This document shows, in pieces, positions 36,750 through 45,934 of a DNA stretch of 64,000 nt (positions are counted from its first letter, which is position 1; every line of letters begins with the position of its first letter). The notes under the pieces are model-generated. The model worked only from the letters and a program-made list of their open reading frames with translations, was not told the origin of the DNA and ran no database searches. Source of the DNA: Sulfurimonas lithotrophica (GTDB lineage: Bacteria; Campylobacterota; Campylobacteria; Campylobacterales; Sulfurimonadaceae); NCBI RefSeq assembly GCF_009258225.1, contig NZ_CP043617.1, positions 2,046,001 through 2,110,000 of the forward strand, written 5' to 3'. The translations under genes and the position numbers were made by a program.

Positions 36750-38483
36750 CTATTCTAAAAATCCCATTACTTTTTCCGAATCAAAATTTCCGGCTTTCTC
36801 TTTTTGAATTTCATCTATAAAATCTTGCATTTTAAATATAGGTTCTTCTTCAACCGCAACTTTATAAGCCGTATTTTTAACTATTAAGTTAATTTGACCG
36901 CCTGATAGTGGAAATTTTGCCAGTTTATCAATTGAAAAACCTTTCTCATATGGTGCTTTTTTAGGAAGCATCTTTTCCCAAAGTTCTTTTCTTTGGGCTT
37001 CATTTGGTTTTTTAAACTCTATCTTGTAGTTAAAACGTCTTGAAAATGCTTTGTCTATGTTTTCCAAAAGGTTAGTCGTAGCTATAAGCATCCCTCTAAA
37101 GTTTTCAATCTGTTCTAAAAATATATTTTGCATCTGATTATGCATCTGGTCTGAGCCTGTTATATTTCCGCTTGAGCGTGAACCTAAAAACTGGTCAGCC
37201 TCGTTTAAAAGCAGTATAGGTTCGGTTTTTGTTTTTTCTGTTAAATCGTAAAAGGTATCGAATATTTTACGTACATTTTTTTCACTCTCGCCGACATACA
37301 TAGAAAGAATTTTTGAACAGTCAAACGCAAGTACCTGACGTTTTAGCGATTTTGCAAGTGAATATGCAGTCATAGTCTTACCTGTTCCCGCTGAACCGTA
37401 AAAAATAATACGCGCATCAATTCCGCGTTTTTTATCTTTTACACCCCATTCTATAAGACGAGAAACCACCTCTTTATCGACTTGGCGCATCAGATTATCA
37501 AGTGTAGATCTTGTATCTGTGCTAAGTACAACATCATCAAGTGTCGTTGTAGGCTCAACCAGTTCAAAAATATCCTGTTCATCTATAAGCGCATTTAGTT
37601 TTAAACGTGTAACTTTTTTGTTTTTATTTGGATGTATTATGCTTTGAAGCACCTCATCGGCTATATAAAAAGCACGGCTGATACCGCCAAAAGGGTTTAG
37701 CATCTCTTCATAGTCGATTATACCTTCACTTAAAAGGTGTGAACCTTCTTCTAAAAGTGAACGGTTTTTTATACGATCATACTCATCGATAGAGATTAAA
37801 TCAATTAAAGTATTCATCTCTCTTAAAGATGCATCCGTAGCAGAGTACTCTTCACGTAAAAGGGCTATGAATATAACCTGTTCAAGCCCTTCCATCTTCT
37901 TTTGTTTAAAAAATTTATCTAGGACAAGTTTCTCTTCGGTTTGTTCAACCCTTTGCTCAATTCTTGCTTCTAAAAGTTTTAGTTTGTTTTGAACACGTTC
38001 TATTCCAAGTGAATGCTCATGCACGTTTTGGCGAATAGAACTTATTTTTTGGTACAACTCTATTCTAAAAAATTGGTCTTGAAGATATTCAAGATGGTCT
38101 ATATACGGTTTGGCTTCAGGCAAATCCATCTCTGCCGTTACGTCTTGCATCAGTCTCAAAAACGAAGCAGCCAAGCCGACTGCCGTATTTAAAAGTTCAA
38201 GCGGAGTAACTTCGGCTATCTTTATGGGCGTAAAACTCTGCTGATTTAACCAACCGAGTTCAAGCAAATTTTTAATCTCTGCTAAATGAGCAAGATATTC
38301 ATACTTCTCTGAACCAAAAAGTTCTTGTAAAATATCTAAAACTAAAATATCATCATTACCCTGCACATATTTTTTAGCCAAATATTGTAATATTTTTGCT
38401 TCATTCTCACTACATTTTAACTGTGCATATATTTGTGATTTTACTACATTTTTTTCATTTAAAAAATCAACTAACGTGTTCAA
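36750..38483 (-). CDS. AAA+ ATPase of unknown role
   Basis: The 577-residue protein has a long helical N-terminal region (about 1-310) with a coiled coil near 160-195, then an AAA+ module. Walker A is GSAGTGKT at 363-370; Walker B reads PILLLNEAD with N427 where many AAA proteins have aspartate, and E428 retained. ATTNLLENIDKAFSRRF supplies sensor 1 and the arginine finger. The shape fits stand-alone AAA+ proteins resembling the 26S/FtsH-type module but lacking a protease domain. It is followed by the FadL-like gene on the same strand, eight bases away, in reverse order of transcription. Its clients are unknown. Confidence 0.8.
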   Translation of the reverse strand: MNTLVDFLNEKNVVKSQIYAQLKCSENEAKILQYLAKKYVQGNDDILVLDILQELFGSEKYEYLAHLAEIKNLLELGWLNQQSFTPIKIAEVTPLELLNTAVGLAASFLRLMQDVTAEMDLPEAKPYIDHLEYLQDQFFRIELYQKISSIRQNVHEHSLGIERVQNKLKLLEARIEQRVEQTEEKLVLDKFFKQKKMEGLEQVIFIALLREEYSATDASLREMNTLIDLISIDEYDRIKNRSLLEEGSHLLSEGIIDYEEMLNPFGGISRAFYIADEVLQSIIHPNKNKKVTRLKLNALIDEQDIFELVEPTTTLDDVVLSTDTRSTLDNLMRQVDKEVVSRLIEWGVKDKKRGIDARIIFYGSAGTGKTMTAYSLAKSLKRQVLAFDCSKILSMYVGESEKNVRKIFDTFYDLTEKTKTEPILLLNEADQFLGSRSSGNITGSDQMHNQMQNIFLEQIENFRGMLIATTNLLENIDKAFSRRFNYKIEFKKPNEAQRKELWEKMLPKKAPYEKGFSIDKLAKFPLSGGQINLIVKNTAYKVAVEEEPIFKMQDFIDEIQKEKAGNFDSEKVMGFLE

Positions 38484-38491
38484 AAAAATCC

Positions 38492-39733
38492 TTAAAATTT
38501 ATATCCTATACCCATAGAAACAAGAAGTACGTTGGAGTCTGCAAACTTACCGCTTAAAGTTGCATTGTTAACTGTTCTGTCTTCACGCATCGAGTATAAT
38601 CCCGAAAGTCCTATATCAAGTTTATTATTCACTTCATATCTTCCACCTAAAGAGACTGATATACTATCAGAATCAGGTAACTCAAAACCAATAGTTGCAT
38701 CAGGTACAGGCGTCTCATCGATAACAATACCTGCCATCAAAGTAGTTTTATCCATTTTATGTGTAACACCTAAGCGATATGCTATAGTATCTTTCCAGTT
38801 TTTACTTATTGGAGAACCAAAAATAGCACCTAAAGCGACACCTTCCGTGCCGTCATAATCAAAATCTAAACTTTTATATGCAGACCAATAGTTTTTCTCA
38901 TAAACAAATTCGACCGTTGTATTTGGAGTGAAGTTATAAGCGGCCGCTAAAGATAAAGCAGCCGGTAAAGGAATAGATACACTAGCCTTTGAGTTATAAA
39001 CCGAACCTCCAAGATAACTCGTTGTCAAGTTTGCATTTCCTTCAACACTCAAGTTTACTTTTGAACGGTATGTTAGACCAAGCTCCAAGTCTGTTCCCTG
39101 ATAAGCCAATGCCAAGTTGTATCCTGTATCTACCGTATCACCGGTCATATCACGAGAAGCAGTACCAAGTCCACCTAAAGTAGGTATGTTCATCACACCA
39201 TTACTCTTTACAACACCTTCGGCATCTACTATTCTAAAACCTGCTGCAAAACCTAAGTTTTCACTTAACTGAATTGCTATGGTTGGATTTATTTCTACAA
39301 CTTCAAGGGTAAACTCTTCTGCGAAAGTTTTAGCAGGTGCTGTTTTCCATCTTTTAGAAAGTCCTCCCGGAACTGTAACACTGATACCTACTCTTGCATT
39401 ATGTTCGCCGACTTTCGATGATACGTAATTAAGTGAAGGAACAAAAAAGTCTTCTTTTTCAGACTTTAAACTATAAGGTCCTGTTGAAGCTACCGTACCC
39501 GTATATTTGATTTTATCCAAGCCGATATACATTGCATCTACTTCAAGATAGTTTTGATCTTTCATAAATACCATTTTTGCAGGATTATAATATGCTGCAT
39601 CTGCATTTTCATGATTATGTGCAATATTTGCAGCCCCTAGTGCCACGGCATTTGTAGATGTTTCAGGTATTTTGTAACCACCCGCCATTAACACTGAACT
39701 AGCTATTAAAGATACTAAAGCAATTTTTTTCAT
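38492..39733 (-). CDS. FadL/OMPP1-type outer-membrane transport protein
   Basis: A beta-barrel of the FadL/TodX family, which lets hydrophobic molecules such as long-chain fatty acids cross the outer membrane. The ATG at 39733 has an AGGGAG site and opens a normal signal peptide (MKKIALVSLIASSVLMA). The mature protein starts GGYKIPETSTNAVALGAANIA, like mature FadL, and includes the hatch-like YYNPAKM segment; it ends in phenylalanine (GIGYKF). A 13-residue upstream extension in the same frame lacks a ribosome site and would bury the signal peptide. Length 413 residues. Confidence 0.9.
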   Translation of the reverse strand: MKKIALVSLIASSVLMAGGYKIPETSTNAVALGAANIAHNHENADAAYYNPAKMVFMKDQNYLEVDAMYIGLDKIKYTGTVASTGPYSLKSEKEDFFVPSLNYVSSKVGEHNARVGISVTVPGGLSKRWKTAPAKTFAEEFTLEVVEINPTIAIQLSENLGFAAGFRIVDAEGVVKSNGVMNIPTLGGLGTASRDMTGDTVDTGYNLALAYQGTDLELGLTYRSKVNLSVEGNANLTTSYLGGSVYNSKASVSIPLPAALSLAAAYNFTPNTTVEFVYEKNYWSAYKSLDFDYDGTEGVALGAIFGSPISKNWKDTIAYRLGVTHKMDKTTLMAGIVIDETPVPDATIGFELPDSDSISVSLGGRYEVNNKLDIGLSGLYSMREDRTVNNATLSGKFADSNVLLVSMGIGYKF

Positions 39734-39786
39734 TTTTATTCTCCCTTTTAACTGCAAGCCCCCATAATACAAAATAATACCTTAAC

Positions 39787-40677
39787 TTATTCCACGAAAG
39801 AATATAATAACTCAATCTCCTGTTTCCATATGTCACTATTTATTGTCTCAAGTACAAGAGGAATATCATCCATACGCTCATCATTCATTATAAACTTAAA
39901 TGCATCTAGCCCTATTTCACCCTCACCTATAGAGTGGTGTCTGTCTTTTTTACTTCCAAGAGGCGGTTTAGAGTCGTTTATATGCATCCCCATTAACTTA
40001 TCACTACCTACGATCCTATCAAAATCGCCCCATGTTTTATCGTATGCCGCGCGGGTTCTTATGTCGTAACCTGCAACGAACATATGACAGGTATCGATAC
40101 ATACACCCACACGGCTTTTATCTTCGACCTTATCTATAATGTAAGCCAGATGCTCAAATGTATAACCGAGGTTCGTACCCTGACCTGCCGTATTTTCAAT
40201 AACTGCTTTTACATTTGAAGTTTTATCTAAAGCTATATTTATTGATTCTGCTATTACATCTAAACATCTGTTTTCCACATCAGCTAAAAACACCTCGTCT
40301 TTTTTCTCTTTAGCCGATAACTTTACAAGATGGCTTCCCGGATGAAAGTTAAGTCTATCAAGTCCTAAAACCTCACAACGCTGAAGCTCATCTATAAAAG
40401 CATCACGGCTTTTTTGAAGTTTTTCCTCTTCTGGATGTCCTAAGTTTATAAGATAACTGTCGTGCGGAAGTATATGCTTTGGCTGGATGCCGGATTTTTC
40501 AAGTGCTTCAAACCACATATCAAGAGTTTTTGCATCAAAAGGTTTAGCATCCCACCTTTTTTGATTTTTTGTAAAAAGTGCAAATGCCTTTGCCCCGATA
40601 TCTACCGCATTATTAACCGCATTAAAAACTCCGCCGCTTGCACTTGTGTGTGCACCCACAAACTTATTATTACCCAT
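39787..40677 (-). CDS. nfo: Endonuclease IV (AP endonuclease)
   Basis: Nfo cuts DNA 5' to abasic sites in base excision repair using three zinc ions. The 296-residue protein shows [58 protein letters not shown] and [22 protein letters not shown], which together provide the metal ligands. It lies upstream of the FadL-like gene and downstream of a small lipoprotein gene. Confidence 0.96.
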   Translation of the reverse strand: MGNNKFVGAHTSASGGVFNAVNNAVDIGAKAFALFTKNQKRWDAKPFDAKTLDMWFEALEKSGIQPKHILPHDSYLINLGHPEEEKLQKSRDAFIDELQRCEVLGLDRLNFHPGSHLVKLSAKEKKDEVFLADVENRCLDVIAESINIALDKTSNVKAVIENTAGQGTNLGYTFEHLAYIIDKVEDKSRVGVCIDTCHMFVAGYDIRTRAAYDKTWGDFDRIVGSDKLMGMHINDSKPPLGSKKDRHHSIGEGEIGLDAFKFIMNDERMDDIPLVLETINSDIWKQEIELLYSFVE

Positions 40678-40686
40678 TTAGTTCCT

Positions 40687-41154
40687 TTATTCTATCTCTT
40701 TAAGTTTTAGAATGATATTATTTTTTTTATCTTTAAAAAATATAGTTTTTGAACTAACTTTATATTTTATATCTACCTCTTCATTTTTTATTTTTTGAAC
40801 AAATTCCGAATCTGTTTTTTCTAAGTTTTTTGAATTGTATATAGGTTTTGCCAAAAGTATATTTTGAAGCAGTTCAGAGGGGTATGACGGATGCAAATAT
40901 GCTTGGTTAAATCCGCTTTTACTCATACAACCTTCATCTACGCATATAAGATGGTTAATAGCAATCTTCTTTATACTTTTGCCTGCCATAAAAAGTTCTA
41001 ATTCTATTGCATTGTCCAAATTACGTACGTAACCGACATCGGCAAACTTTATCTTTGGTGATTTTATGATAATAATCTTACTTTGCGTATGTTTATACTC
41101 TTTTATACTGCAAGCCGAAAAAAATAAAATTAGTGCTAGTAAAAAATATTTCAT
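40687..41154 (-). CDS. Small lipoprotein, function unknown
   Basis: A 155-residue lipoprotein with a signal peptide ending in FFSAC; C15 would be lipidated. The mature part is basic and contains one further cysteine pair in HLICVDEGCMSKSGFNQAYLHPSYP. I think related lipoproteins occur in other Campylobacterota but know no function. It starts 11 bases before the end of the 52-residue four-cysteine gene region and precedes nfo by nine bases, so all three may be co-transcribed. Confidence 0.75.
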   Translation of the reverse strand: MKYFLLALILFFSACSIKEYKHTQSKIIIIKSPKIKFADVGYVRNLDNAIELELFMAGKSIKKIAINHLICVDEGCMSKSGFNQAYLHPSYPSELLQNILLAKPIYNSKNLEKTDSEFVQKIKNEEVDIKYKVSSKTIFFKDKKNNIILKLKEIE

Positions 41155-41165
41155 AATTTAAATTT

Positions 41166-41324
41166 TTATTTTTGTAAAAACTTACCGCATTTTTTTGTCG
41201 GTGTTCCGCCAAATGTTTTTATTTCGCGAGCTGTTTTATCTTTATATATTTCATTTCTTTTACATTCGTCTTTTGCTATACATTCTTGATTGTCACAACC
41301 AATATCGTTAGGTACTTGTGCCAT
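41166..41324 (-). CDS. 52-residue four-cysteine protein
   Basis: A short gene reading MAQVPNDIGCDNQECIAKDE at the N-terminus, with cysteines at 10, 15, 21 and 46 and a lysine-rich C-terminus (TPTKKCGKFLQK). A GGAGA ribosome site is five bases upstream and a TATAAT box about 22 bases before the ATG, both strong evidence that it is expressed. Four cysteines in so short a chain suggest a metal site or disulfides. No signal peptide is present. I do not recognise the family. The gene points toward the lipoprotein and nfo and is divergent from the Y-family polymerase. Confidence 0.7.
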   Translation of the reverse strand: MAQVPNDIGCDNQECIAKDECKRNEIYKDKTAREIKTFGGTPTKKCGKFLQK

Positions 41325-41346
41325 ACTTATCTCCATATTTTTTGAA

Positions 41347-41374
41347 ATTATAGTAAATTTTTGTCAATTTGACA
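41347..41374 (-). promoter_or_regulatory. Divergent control region: TATAAT box and 13-base palindrome
   Basis: On the minus strand a TATAAT (41347-41352) serves the four-cysteine gene. Immediately upstream, 41362-41374 is a perfect inverted repeat TGTCAATTTGACA with a one-base centre, covering the -35 region of that promoter. It lies 42 bases before the polymerase ATG on the other strand. Placement fits an operator for a dimeric regulator acting on one or both genes. Confidence 0.45.
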
Positions 41375-41415
41375 TATTTTTAAATCAAGAAAAAAAATTA
41401 TACTACTATTATTAT

Positions 41416-42687
41416 ATGAAAATTCATATAGATATAGACTGCTTTTTTGTAAGTGCCATTCGTACTATAGATGTAAGCTTGGAACACAAAGCCGTAGCCA
41501 TAGGCGGTAGAAGCGATACAAAGATCTTTGATACAGATGCCAAAAACCAGAGTGTAAATTTACAAAATTCCGGAAGTTTCGTACCGACCTTTTTTAAAGC
41601 ATATGAGACAAAAGATGATGATTTGGATGCTTTTAGAGACAGTGACGGAAAAATACGCGGTATTTTAACTACATCAAGCTACGAGGCACGTGCATTTGGA
41701 GTGAAAACCGCTATGCGAATAGAAGATGCACTAAGACTTTGTCCGCATCTGATAATAAAAGCACCGAATATGTCTCTGTATCAAAAGCTCTCACACGAAT
41801 TGCATGAGTTTTTGCAAGAGCGCATACCTTTAATAGAACAAGCAAGTATAGATGAGTTTTACGGAGATTTAAAAGGTTGGATAGAAGATGAAGATGTAGA
41901 AGCTTTTATAGACAACTTAAGGCATGAGATAAAAAAAGAGTTAAAGCTACCTGTTTCAATAGGAGCTGCAAAAACAAGATATATTGCAAAAATGGCAACC
42001 AGTTATGCAAAACCTTTTGGATGCAAACTTATAAACGAATATAATTTTGATGAGTTTATTAACCCAATAAAGGTGCAAGATTTTGCAGGAATAGGAAGGA
42101 GTATGTCAAAACGCCTTGCATCTGCACAAATTTTTACACTCGGCGAGCTTCGCAAACGCCGTGGAACTTTGGAGAGTTGGGGTCCATATGCCAAAGAGCT
42201 TTACAAACGCGTAGATGGCATAAGTGATGCACAGATACAAACAAAACATGAGAGAAAAAGTATAGGCATATCACGTACAATTGAGCCTATTTACGATAGA
42301 GCCGAACTCAGACGCCGCATCCATATTTTGGCAAGGCATCTTAATTTTGCAATTGGAAAACTTGGTGTAATTCCTACTGTTTATCATCTTGGCATCCGCT
42401 ATGAGATGAATCAAAAATCGCATAAAAACATCTCTTTGTGTGAGCGTTTTACGGAAAAAAAGTTTGATTCACTTTGCATCTCTTTATTTAACGAGGCGGA
42501 TATACATAAACGACTTTGTGTAATACGTCTGAGTATAAACTGTTCGGGTTTTACACATCATTCAAAAAGAGAACTATCTCTTATAAACTTTGCAGAAGAT
42601 GAAAAAATGGAGAGTCTTACAAAACATAATCAAAAACTAAGAGAAAAATACGGTTTGGATATGTTAAAATGGGGTAGTGAATTATAA
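41416..42687 (+). CDS. Y-family DNA polymerase with an insertion in the N-terminal palm/fingers
   Basis: A translesion polymerase of the DinB/UmuC superfamily, 423 residues from the ATG at 41416. Catalytic carboxylates are visible: D6 and D8 in HIDIDCFF and D146-E147 in ASIDEFYGDL. Between AVAIGG (about residue 31) and GILTTSSYEARAFGVKTAM (about 82) there are some 50 residues, where DinB has only a few, making an unusual insertion. The helix-hairpin-helix (FAGIGRSMSKRLA) and little finger follow. No good ribosome site is seen before the ATG. A longer frame opening at 41290 adds a hydrophobic leader with no family match and is rejected. The DUF234-like gene follows after 17 bases. Confidence 0.88.
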   Translation: MKIHIDIDCFFVSAIRTIDVSLEHKAVAIGGRSDTKIFDTDAKNQSVNLQNSGSFVPTFFKAYETKDDDLDAFRDSDGKIRGILTTSSYEARAFGVKTAMRIEDALRLCPHLIIKAPNMSLYQKLSHELHEFLQERIPLIEQASIDEFYGDLKGWIEDEDVEAFIDNLRHEIKKELKLPVSIGAAKTRYIAKMATSYAKPFGCKLINEYNFDEFINPIKVQDFAGIGRSMSKRLASAQIFTLGELRKRRGTLESWGPYAKELYKRVDGISDAQIQTKHERKSIGISRTIEPIYDRAELRRRIHILARHLNFAIGKLGVIPTVYHLGIRYEMNQKSHKNISLCERFTEKKFDSLCISLFNEADIHKRLCVIRLSINCSGFTHHSKRELSLINFAEDEKMESLTKHNQKLREKYGLDMLKWGSEL

Positions 42688-42704
42688 GGATAAATAACTA
42701 TTAA

Positions 42705-43598
42705 ATGCTTTTAGACCAATTTAGAGATTTTTACTTTAAAAACTATCCTGATGATATGGAAGAGCTTATAGAATACTTTGCAGTCTTTGGAGGTCTCGAT
42801 ATAGAGATTGACTCATCGATGCATATAACTGAACTTATACGTATTCATATATTTGACAACTTTGATGAGATTTCAAGAAGTATTGAAAGACATACACACA
42901 GTAACCCTATAAACATCAGACTTCTAAATGCTTTAGCAGTCGGTGACAGGCGTATATTTTCTGCTTTTAAAAGAGCCGGTTTAAACAACTCTAACGGCGG
43001 TGCTGCACTTAAATACCTGCAAGAAAGAGGTGTAGTAGAGGTGGAGTACTCCCGTGAGGTACATCCTAAAGAGTTGCAAGAAACAAAAGTGAAAAGAGAA
43101 CTTGCACGGCATCGAATATCGGATAAGGTCTTATTTACATACCCGTATTTGCGTTTTTGGTTTTATTTTATAATCCCGCATATTAATGAAATAAAAGCCG
43201 GAGATTATGCAAACTTCTTTGAAAATTTTAATAAAAAACAAAATCAATATACATCTTTGGTTTTTGAAGAGTTATCTGAGCTTTTATTAAACTACAATCT
43301 AAGGGATTCTCAAATTCTCAGCAGCGGAAGTTACTGGGATATGAACTTGGAAATAGATATATTAACCCTCACGGATAACGGAAGCGTATATGTAGCCGAG
43401 TGCAAATGGACAAATCACAAAGTTAACAAAAAAGAGTTAAATAAACTCGAAGACAAATGTGAGAAACTGGGTATTGCCCCGACACAAATCTTACTCTTTA
43501 GTAAACGTGGTTTTTCAAAGGAGCTTGAATCTATGGCAGGAAAAGATATAGCACTCTATACCGCAAAAGATTTTAAAGCACTGCTAAAGAGCAGATAA
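42705..43598 (+). CDS. Stand-alone DUF234-like protein with PD-(D/E)XK-type nuclease motif
   Basis: The 297-residue protein resembles the C-terminal DUF234 region of archaeal-type AAA ATPases but has no ATPase domain. A winged-helix segment occupies about 70-115 (RIFSAFKRAGLNN to ERGVVEVE). The C-terminal part has a PD-(D/E)XK-like set: E189 in FEELSE, D218 in LEIDIL, and E232/K234 in VYVAECKW. Such residues fit a metal-dependent nuclease, or an inactive nuclease fold in some families. It follows the Y-family polymerase by 17 bases and is probably co-transcribed, suggesting a DNA-linked role. Confidence 0.75.
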   Translation: MLLDQFRDFYFKNYPDDMEELIEYFAVFGGLDIEIDSSMHITELIRIHIFDNFDEISRSIERHTHSNPINIRLLNALAVGDRRIFSAFKRAGLNNSNGGAALKYLQERGVVEVEYSREVHPKELQETKVKRELARHRISDKVLFTYPYLRFWFYFIIPHINEIKAGDYANFFENFNKKQNQYTSLVFEELSELLLNYNLRDSQILSSGSYWDMNLEIDILTLTDNGSVYVAECKWTNHKVNKKELNKLEDKCEKLGIAPTQILLFSKRGFSKELESMAGKDIALYTAKDFKALLKSR

Positions 43599-43603
43599 TT
43601 TTT

Positions 43604-44407
43604 TTACGAAACTATCCTTAAGGCTTCATATGCTTCTTGAAGAAGTTGAAATTTCTGAGTATAGTGTGTAATCATATGTGGCGATTCATGTATGATTTTA
43701 TCCGGATGATAAACTTTAGCCAGTTTTTTATAACTTTTCTTTAGTGCATCCTGAGAAGCACCTATAGGACATTCGAGTACCATGTAGAATTTTTTGTTTT
43801 CTTCTTCTTCTACATCTTTACATAAATCACCAAAACTATAGTTTGCAAAATCACTGTAGAGTTTACTCATAAATTTATTGTCGTATATATACTGAATTTG
43901 ATAGTGTAAAATATGTCTTTTGTTTAAAGTACGCTCTAGCCTCGCTTTTGCTTTGTAATCACTCACGTCAACTACCAAAGACATATCTGTTCCACGTTCT
44001 ACATATACTTCTAGTTGTGAGCGCATATAACTCAACACCCATGAGTTTGGATAATCTAAAGATATTAAAACAGTATGTTTGTCATATGCATAAAGATTAA
44101 CTTTTACGACTTCAGGATCTTCGAGTTTATCCAACTCGATCTTTATCGGTTGAGTACCGTATTTAAGCATCGAACGCAAAAAGAACTCATGTTCGTAGTC
44201 ATGAACTTCTGCATGATGGCGTGAAAGTTTTTTTATAAACTCTTCTCTAATCTCACTTAACGTCTCATTTCTAAATACTAAAACCGCTTTTTCCAAAAAA
44301 AGCATACCTCTTGAATGGTGGTTCAAAAATTCTTTCATCCAATGCGTATTTAGAGTGTCAAATTCTGTTCTAATAAGTATAAGGTTGTTGCGTAAAACTA
44401 TATCCAT
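43604..44407 (-). CDS. Protein with a C-terminal J domain
   Basis: The 267-residue protein ends in a J domain (about 206-267) with the HPD signature in AKVYHPDKI, which would stimulate an Hsp70-type ATPase. The first 200 residues match no domain I recognise; they are soluble and mixed alpha/beta, with an acidic stretch DVEEEENKKF before the J domain. J domains are more often N-terminal, so this arrangement recalls DjlA-like or TerB-linked co-chaperones. It converges on the DUF234-like gene with five bases between stops. Confidence 0.8.
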   Translation of the reverse strand: MDIVLRNNLILIRTEFDTLNTHWMKEFLNHHSRGMLFLEKAVLVFRNETLSEIREEFIKKLSRHHAEVHDYEHEFFLRSMLKYGTQPIKIELDKLEDPEVVKVNLYAYDKHTVLISLDYPNSWVLSYMRSQLEVYVERGTDMSLVVDVSDYKAKARLERTLNKRHILHYQIQYIYDNKFMSKLYSDFANYSFGDLCKDVEEEENKKFYMVLECPIGASQDALKKSYKKLAKVYHPDKIIHESPHMITHYTQKFQLLQEAYEALRIVS

Positions 44408-44532
44408 ATTTCTACCTTTTACAAATTACTTTCTTAATTATTAAAGATTTTAAAGCATTTTTTATTCCATGTCAAAAATATCATATTAAAAAAATAATAT
44501 TAAAATTTAAACTTCTCTTGGAGTAAATTTAG

Positions 44533-44538
44533 TATAAT
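44533..44538 (+). promoter_or_regulatory. -10 box for purF
   Basis: TATAAT 28 bases before the purF TTG start, in a 159-base intergenic region that shows no other signal. Confidence 0.5.
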
Positions 44539-44566
44539 TCGATTAATTCTATTTGAGGACTTTATA

Positions 44567-45928
44567 TTGCTTGAAAATGTAAACGAAAAGTGTGCTGTTG
44601 TAGGTGTTTTTGGACATAAGGAAGCTTCTAAACTTGCCTACTTCTCACTTCATTCACTTCAACATCGTGGTCAGGAAGCTGCCGGAATATCTTCAGCCGA
44701 TGATAAAAAACTTCATACGATTAAAAAAAGGGGTTTGGTTACCCGTGTTTTTGATGAGCAAAAATTAAAGACACTAAGCGGGTCTTCTGCAATCGGTCAT
44801 ACGCGTTATTCAACTGCAGGTGACGATTCTATCTTGGATGCTCAACCCGTATTTGCAAGATACGACTTGGGAGAGATGGCTATTGTTCACAACGGTAATC
44901 TGACAAATGCAAAAGAGGTACGTGATGATTTAATCAAAAAAGGTGCTATTTTTCAATCTTATATGGATACTGAAAATCTTATCCACCTTATTGCAAAAAG
45001 TGAAAAAGAAAAACTTATTGACCGTATTATAGATGCCGTTCAAAGAATCGAAGGTGCTTTTTCGTTAGTCTTTTTAAGCCGTACTAAAATGTTTGCTATG
45101 CGTGACCGTTTTGGATTTCGTCCTCTAAGCCTTGGTCGTTTGCAAAACGGCGGTTATATAGTTGCAAGTGAAACTTGTGCTTTTGATTTGGTCGGAGCCG
45201 AATTTATCCGTGACGTAGAGCCCGGTGAGCTACTTGTGTTTTCTGAAGGCAGGGAACCAAAAAGTATCAAAATCTATGAACCGACTCCAAAGCACTGTAT
45301 ATTCGAGTATGTGTATTTTGCTCGTCCCGATTCGCACGTTTTTGGTCAGAGTGTTTATAAAGCCAGAAAAGAGATGGGTAAAGAGTTAGCCCGAGTTAAA
45401 CCCGTAGAGGCTGATTTGGTTATACCGGTACCCGATGGTGGTGTCCCTGCTGCTATCGGATACTCTCAAGAGAGTGGAATTCCATATGAGATGGGTATTA
45501 TGCGTAACCACTATATAGGTCGTACTTTTATCGAACCTACTCAAGAGATGCGTGATTTGAAAGTTAAAATGAAACTCTCACCTATGGTTGATTTAATCAA
45601 AGGAAAACGTGTAATCGTTATAGATGACTCGATTGTTCGCGGAACTACATCACTAAGAATTATTAAGATGCTAAAAGAAGCAGGTGCAAGCGAAGTTCAT
45701 ATGCGTATATCTTCACCACCGACTACGGATCCATGTTTTTACGGAGTTGACACACCTGATAAAGAAAACCTTATAGCTGCAAATATGAGCGAAGACGCGA
45801 TTTGCGAATTTATTCAAGCAGACTCACTTGCATATATAGACGAAGCTGCACTTTTAAGAAGCGTAGGTGCAAAAGACGGTGATGAGAAATACTGTACAGC
45901 TTGTTTTACGGGTAAATATATAGTATAA
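44567..45928 (+). CDS. purF: Amidophosphoribosyltransferase PurF
   Basis: PurF makes phosphoribosylamine, the first step of purine synthesis. Translation starts at TTG (44567), with a GAGGAC site six bases before it. The nucleophile is C9 in NEKCAVVGVFG, so eight residues would be cleaved, as in the Bacillus enzyme. HRGQEAAGIS, GHTRYSTAG and the PRPP loop VIVIDDSIVRGTT are present. Cysteines in KHCIFEYVYFARPDS, DPCFYG and KYCTACF match the 4Fe-4S ligands of the Bacillus-type protein, absent in the E. coli type. It heads a run of four plus-strand genes. Confidence 0.96.
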   Translation: MLENVNEKCAVVGVFGHKEASKLAYFSLHSLQHRGQEAAGISSADDKKLHTIKKRGLVTRVFDEQKLKTLSGSSAIGHTRYSTAGDDSILDAQPVFARYDLGEMAIVHNGNLTNAKEVRDDLIKKGAIFQSYMDTENLIHLIAKSEKEKLIDRIIDAVQRIEGAFSLVFLSRTKMFAMRDRFGFRPLSLGRLQNGGYIVASETCAFDLVGAEFIRDVEPGELLVFSEGREPKSIKIYEPTPKHCIFEYVYFARPDSHVFGQSVYKARKEMGKELARVKPVEADLVIPVPDGGVPAAIGYSQESGIPYEMGIMRNHYIGRTFIEPTQEMRDLKVKMKLSPMVDLIKGKRVIVIDDSIVRGTTSLRIIKMLKEAGASEVHMRISSPPTTDPCFYGVDTPDKENLIAANMSEDAICEFIQADSLAYIDEAALLRSVGAKDGDEKYCTACFTGKYIV

Positions 45929-45934
45929 ATAAGT

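Noticed and set aside
39734-39772. Thirteen-residue N-terminal extension of the FadL-like protein
   Set aside because: It would place charged residues before a perfect signal peptide; a strong ribosome site precedes the ATG at 39733.
41369-41404. TTGACA and TATACT as a promoter for the Y-family polymerase
   Set aside because: The spacing is 24 bases, far from the 16-18 needed, so the TTGACA is better read as half of the palindrome.
41290-41415. Longer start of the Y-family polymerase giving a 42-residue hydrophobic leader
   Set aside because: The extension overlaps the four-cysteine gene and its promoter on the other strand, ends in a run of tyrosines, and Y-family polymerases begin at the MKIHIDID-type motif.
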